Assembly (NCBI GenBank): GCA_030062745.1
Contig: CP099841.1
Span: 5,831,423 to 5,895,422 of the forward strand
From: Capitulum mitella
Taxonomy: Eukaryota; Arthropoda; Thecostraca; Pollicipedomorpha; Pollicipedidae
DNA: 64,000 nt
Reading direction: 5' to 3'
Part shown: piece after piece, positions 32,571-64,000 of the stretch
How the letters are laid out: every line of letters begins with the position of its first letter
Position numbering within the stretch: position 1 is the first letter of the stretch
Position numbers and translations under genes: made by a program
Notes under the pieces: model-generated
Told to the model about the DNA's origin: nothing
Seen by the model: the letters and a program-made list of their open reading frames with translations, nothing else
The model's database searches: none

Positions 32571-33702
32571 TCGCCACTGTTAATTTGGGTTGCTGATTCG
32601 CAACATTCTTATTAACCTAACCCCAGCATCACCACCAACAGCGAAGACTCTCACCATAGCCACATGAAAGCCGTGGTAGCTCGATTACCTGGATGATAAA
32701 TATATCGTTGTCGGATTTTACTAGTGTTCGCAATGAGTTCTCAATGCCTGTGTTTCGGTATGAAATCCTCTGCAGTCAGCATGTCATGTGCATGCGGGTT
32801 GAAAACGCGGGAAACATGATGCTTGGGACGCTTTTCATGACAAAGAAATGACGTCATGCGAATTTCTTAAGCGTTCTTTGGGTCAGACTTACGCACTTTA
32901 CCAAACCATTGCAAGATATATCGCAGAAAAATATTTTCTTGAGTTTTCCGCGATCTCTGAAGGATTGGAGGTGAACTAATTGGAACACTAGGAAATTTAT
33001 TGATATCCTCTTTCACTGTGTTGTAGGAAATTTGGTAGAATTGTCTGCTTTGCGCCATAAAGCACACCGTAGAAAAAACTGCTACACTTATTTCAAATGT
33101 TTTTACATCGCATCTTTTTTATTCTGAGGAACTCAGTTTGCTTAATTATGATTTATGATAGACAAAAATTTACGAATCCCCAAAAATCAATGCTTCCTAT
33201 TACAGATCATTGGATCCCCAAAGATCTTAAAAGTTCCTTATGACATAGAGATGAAGCGCTAACTAGATAGTAGTACGTGATCCAAAGCTGTGTGGACAAG
33301 TATCAAGTAAAGATAAATTTGAATTAAATTTTGCACATCGTAAAGGGGGACTTGCTCCCTTATCTCGCTGCTTTCAGAAAATCAAGGCTATTTTGTGACT
33401 CTATCTTAATAAAACGTCCACTCGTATCGTATTGCCTTCTCTTACTTGCATTGTGTTGATTTCACGAAGGGCGACGAAAAAGAAGCGCAGGGTGAGGAAG
33501 AGCGGCGAGAGGCGGCGCCGTAGACGACCATACTGGTGCAAGAGAAAGAAAGAAAGGAGGGCTGGGCCCGAATATTGGTGCTTTCACGTCAGCTTTTAGT
33601 GGCGGAACTTAGTCTGTGATGTGTTTATTTGAACTGCAGTGTGCATATAAAGGCCTTATGTAGTAATCCAGGAAGATTGGCCGATGCGCGTTTCCCCGGA
33701 CT
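32571..33702. promoter_or_regulatory. Candidate bidirectional promoter for POLE3 (-) and Abl (+)
   Basis: CpG reappears here (for example GGGCGACGAAAAAG and GGCGGCGCCGTAGACGACC at 33470-33530) between two CpG-poor flanks. It lies between POLE3, which needs an upstream first exon, and the first Abl coding exon. It includes the Abl 5' UTR. No start site could be fixed. Confidence 0.4.
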
Positions 33703-60860
<27,158 letters not shown>

Positions 60861-61770
60861 GCGCGCCCGGCCGCCGCCGCGCCGGCCCGCTAGTTTTGTT
60901 TTGTGATATCCGTTTTATTGCGTTGTCGGTAGGTCTTCTCGTGGCTTCATCGGGACCAGAGCGGTGTGCTTGCGTTGCCGCGGCACGGATTGCCGCTCGG
61001 CGCCGGCGGCGCGCGCGCGCGCGGTCTGGTTGTGACATTCCTTCCCGTCTCTGTCGTTTTTTATTCGCCCGATCGACTGGTTTTATGCCTACCCTGCCCC
61101 GATTTCGCTGTCGTGCGTACGCCGGAGTGTATGCGTAGTGTGTGCTTGCCGAGTGTAATCGTGTGGACATGCGCGTACGCCGTGCGCGCTTGGCAAAGAT
61201 CCGCGCGCAAGACGCCCAGCTTTTCGGCGGGGCGCCATGCCAAATTTAAGCTCTGGTACGCGCCTGCGCGTGTCGCGTGCGCGCAGTCGTATCGGCTGCG
61301 CTCGCTGGCCGGCGGCGGACCCTGCCTCCGGCCTTCCTGCTGTCGGCCGCCCGCGGAGACCCGCCGGCGCCTCGCTGGGCCCGCCCGCCGCCACACTGTC
61401 CATTTCGGATCGCGAAATACTCAGGCGCGTGCGTGTCCGGCGCCCGGCGGCGGGCGCGCGCGTTGCGTCAGGCTGTCACCGGCGATAAAGTCATGGTTAC
61501 CCCGGGGAGGCGGGGCGGGCGCCGGCGGCTTGCATATTCAGTTGCGGAGCGATGGCCGACGCCGACCTGCTCACTGCGCGGCCGGACTGACGTGTGACGC
61601 CTTCAATCCCGGGTTACGTTTAAGTTCCTCGTAGTTGCCGGCGGTCCGACATCTCAGAGTGGTTCTCATCTGGCAGCCGTGGAGGAGGGGCTACTCAGGC
61701 TCGGTTTCTTCCCGTTTTGTATATCATGTATAGTTTATATCTCAAAGACAATACACGTAAACCTGACACG
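60861..61770 (+). other. Abl 3' UTR (end uncertain)
   Basis: GC-rich, then AT-rich from about 61700. No AATAAA was found in the right place; the variant AATACA at 61750-61755 is a possible signal. Confidence 0.45.
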
Positions 61771-62385
61771 GTATCGCGTCTGGTGTCCTTGTGCAGGACG
61801 GCAGATTGTCCGATTGTCCGCTGCCTGACTTTGGATGCGTGTGGAAATGAATCTGACTTAAGAGTCGCAGCGCGCCTACCGTAACGCGCTGGGAGAGAAA
61901 TCTTCCTATTGCTTTCTCGGGGAAACGGGAGCAGGCCTTTCCCGTTTGACCTGGTTCTGGGCGGATGCCCAGCTAGGGACACTGAACTCGCCAAAGGTGA
62001 GCAAGGACGCTTTCACGTGGCCTGGGTCTGCGACTCTCCTGATGCGCGGACACCGGAAAGGTAAGCTTACCCTGCGTAATTGTGAAAATTTAAAATCAGT
62101 CATACGACGATGCACAGACAAGTGACTTCTGGTTCATGCTTCTGCGACTGTGAAAACGTTTCGCTATTACTGCATTGATCCTCGACAAAAAGCGAACAAT
62201 CATGCTGACTGGATTTTGCTGCGGAGCGCCGCTTTACGCTCATAGCCGTTGCATGGAAGAAATGCGAAAAACCTTTGCATCTGGCGAGCCTTTTACTGAC
62301 GTAAGAACTTGAACAACACGAGGCAGTACATTTCAAAATTCATTTTTCATTTAATTTCCGATTTCTTCCAGAGTTCGAAATTTGA

Positions 62386-62453
62386 CAATGGGCTTTGCTA
62401 TGGGCTTCGGCAATGGGCTTTAGCAATGGGCTTCGATATTGGGCCGCTGGGCT
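62386..62453 (+). repeat. Short tandem repeat, CAATGGGCTTYG units
   Basis: Five or so copies of ATGGGCTTCGGCA-like units. Confidence 0.85.
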
Positions 62454-62609
62454 CCGGCGCGCTTATCCGCCGAAGGCAGGTAAGGGCGCCAAATGCAGAG
62501 CCCTTAGCTGCCGAAGGCGTCGGTACAGCAATGACGCCCCTGTGATGGATTTGGGCGCCCCGTTATTTAAGATGCGCCCCTGTGACATCAACGGAACACT
62601 TCTGGGATG

Positions 62610-62611
<2 letters not shown>

Positions 62612-62658
<47 letters not shown>
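62612..62658. repeat. (TA)n microsatellite
   Basis: About 47 bases of TA, followed by a GA-rich stretch to 62740. Confidence 0.95.
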
Positions 62659-62663
<5 letters not shown>

Positions 62664-62779
62664 GCATACATATACATATGTATATGTATAGAGAGATAAC
62701 AGATAGATTGAGAGAGAGAGAGGGAGAAAGAGAGGACAAAAAGATAGATAGATCGCTTTTTAGACTTTATTCTTTACTT

Positions 62780-62935
62780 TCTGCCTGTCTCTTATCTACT
62801 GCTTTCCGCTACTGCTACTCATTTTTCTTCAAAATCGGAAGAAAATATTGGGTGGGCCCAAACCAACATTGGGTGGGTCCAAGTCAACAATGGGTGGGCC
62901 GTCGCCCTCTGAAAAGAATACAAAGCAACACCCCT
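62780..62935 (+). repeat. Dispersed repeat, related to 19010-19175
   Basis: TGTCTCTTATCTACTGC, GGAAGAAAATATTGGGTGGG, AACCAACATTGGGTGGG and the AAAGAATACAAAGCAACACC end match the zinc-finger intron copy. Confidence 0.6.
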
Positions 62936-64000
62936 GCTGGAATATCCTGTATTATTGGTGTTGTCAACGTCACACCAACATTTCGGAATTCGGCATTAGG
63001 CTGATGGCGATGTACGGAAAAAATGCACTTCGGAGTGACACTGGCAGCACCAGTAATTATACGAAGACTACAGTCTTGTCTCTGAGTGTCCACGCGCGCA
63101 TGCGCCCTTTGCATCGTGGCTAGCTCCGCGGATATAGGAAAGAACAAGAGTTGGAACGTTCCGTTCCCGGGACAATAGCGACCACCTCAGCGTCATGAAG
63201 TTTATGTGTGAAACAATATGTAACATTTTCACATGTACATCTGTGCCGTGAGAAATGGTACTAATTTCATGACGTACTGACATGAACGGTAGCAAACGAG
63301 CAGTCGGGAAAGCGCCGACTTCAGGTTGTGTCTTTCATGTCACCGATGTGCTTCTAACGCGGGCGGATCCGGGGGTGGGGAACAAGGCCATGCCTCACCC
63401 CCTCCCCGAGATGGCCAAAATCAGGCAAAAGTTGACATATTTCTGGAATATGAAGAAAATCTGACGATTTTTACTTGAGAAAGTTTGTTTTAAAACAGCC
63501 CTTGACGTCAAAGGAAGCAAAATCCGACGAGTTTTTGGAAACCGGTGTACTTCATTGGAATTTTTACTCCCTCAAAATTGACGAAGATCAGCGCTTTCGA
63601 TCCGCTCTTGGCTTCCACTCCCATCAAGCAATGTTCCCTGTTCTGCCGTGCAAATCATCGCGTGTCTGGTGTTACGTTTTACTTCTGCAATGCAGTCCAA
63701 TCCCCGAGCGCCAGCCGCGAATCTGAATCGTTTTGCATTGCTAACCAGAGTTGGATGAGCGCTGACGAGTCGCACAAGCTGCAGCTTGTCCAACTCGTCA
63801 ACAATTTAAGAAAATGTTCTAAAGATGTTCTTGACTGAAAGGCGATGGACCATTGTCGGATTTTGCCCAAATGGAACGTGAGCAGTGAGCCCCGTTGCTA
63901 CTCACTTCTGGCTGACAAACTGCAGACAGCAGCCAGTTGAAATGGTTTAATCCGAATACTGTGAGGCAAAACGGGTCAGCCGGACGGTAGGCAGCTTACA

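Larger units (their letters stand above)
61771..64000. other. Intergenic, repeats but no gene recognised
   Basis: AT-richer again. Holds short tandem repeats, a dispersed repeat and a TA microsatellite. The frames at 63475-63840 show no family motif. Confidence 0.45.

Noticed and set aside
63475..63840. Overlapping open frames near the right edge as a possible exon
   Set aside because: Short, unsupported by splice sites or recognisable motifs.

Overview
This is eukaryotic nuclear DNA, most likely from an arthropod; the species cannot be named from the window. The genes are split by GT-AG introns. An interstitial run of TTAGG, the arthropod-type telomere repeat, lies at 31.9-32.0 kb. The zinc-finger gene carries a ZAD-like N-terminal domain of the kind expanded in arthropods. 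Coding exons are extremely GC- and CpG-rich, while intergenic DNA and first introns are AT-rich.

Four protein genes can be supported, arranged as two head-to-head pairs that meet tail-to-tail in the middle. They are (1) La/SSB RNA-binding protein, minus strand, 8818-10060; (2) a ZAD-like C2H2 zinc-finger gene, plus strand, six coding exons 16125-24971; (3) POLE3 (DNA polymerase epsilon subunit 3, histone fold), minus strand, three coding exons 25761-30089; and (4) the Abl tyrosine kinase, plus strand, fifteen coding exons plus one candidate optional exon, 33703-60860. La and the zinc-finger gene diverge from a CpG-containing block at about 12.4-13.4 kb. POLE3 and Abl diverge from a similar block at about 32.6-33.7 kb. 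Each block is flanked on both sides by 2-3 kb of strongly CpG-poor first-intron sequence, as expected from methylation of 5' gene bodies. The zinc-finger and POLE3 3' ends overlap around 25.7 kb.

Region by region: 1-8.6 kb is a graveyard of mobile elements. It holds a TTAA-target (piggyBac-like) non-autonomous element, a hAT-type MITE with perfect 8-bp target duplications, two reverse-transcriptase fragments, a degenerate satellite and TA microsatellites. From 8.6 to 30.1 kb are La, the zinc-finger gene and POLE3; the POLE3 introns contain a complete TTAA element and an 800-bp palindrome. From 30.1 to 33.7 kb are the POLE3 5' region, the TTAGG array and the promoter block. From 33.7 to 60.9 kb is Abl. 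Its 12.4-kb first intron changes abruptly from AT-rich to very GC-rich at 37.07 kb, and the introns around the catalytic-loop exon are filled with tandem repeats. From 60.9 to 64 kb is the Abl 3' UTR and then repeat-bearing intergenic DNA.

Two genes carry a single reading-frame break in otherwise well-conserved coding sequence: one extra base in La and two extra bases (or one missing) in the last Abl exon. Residual assembly indels are the simplest explanation. All coordinates and splice sites were read by eye from consensus signals, phase agreement and remembered family motifs; no alignment or transcript was available.
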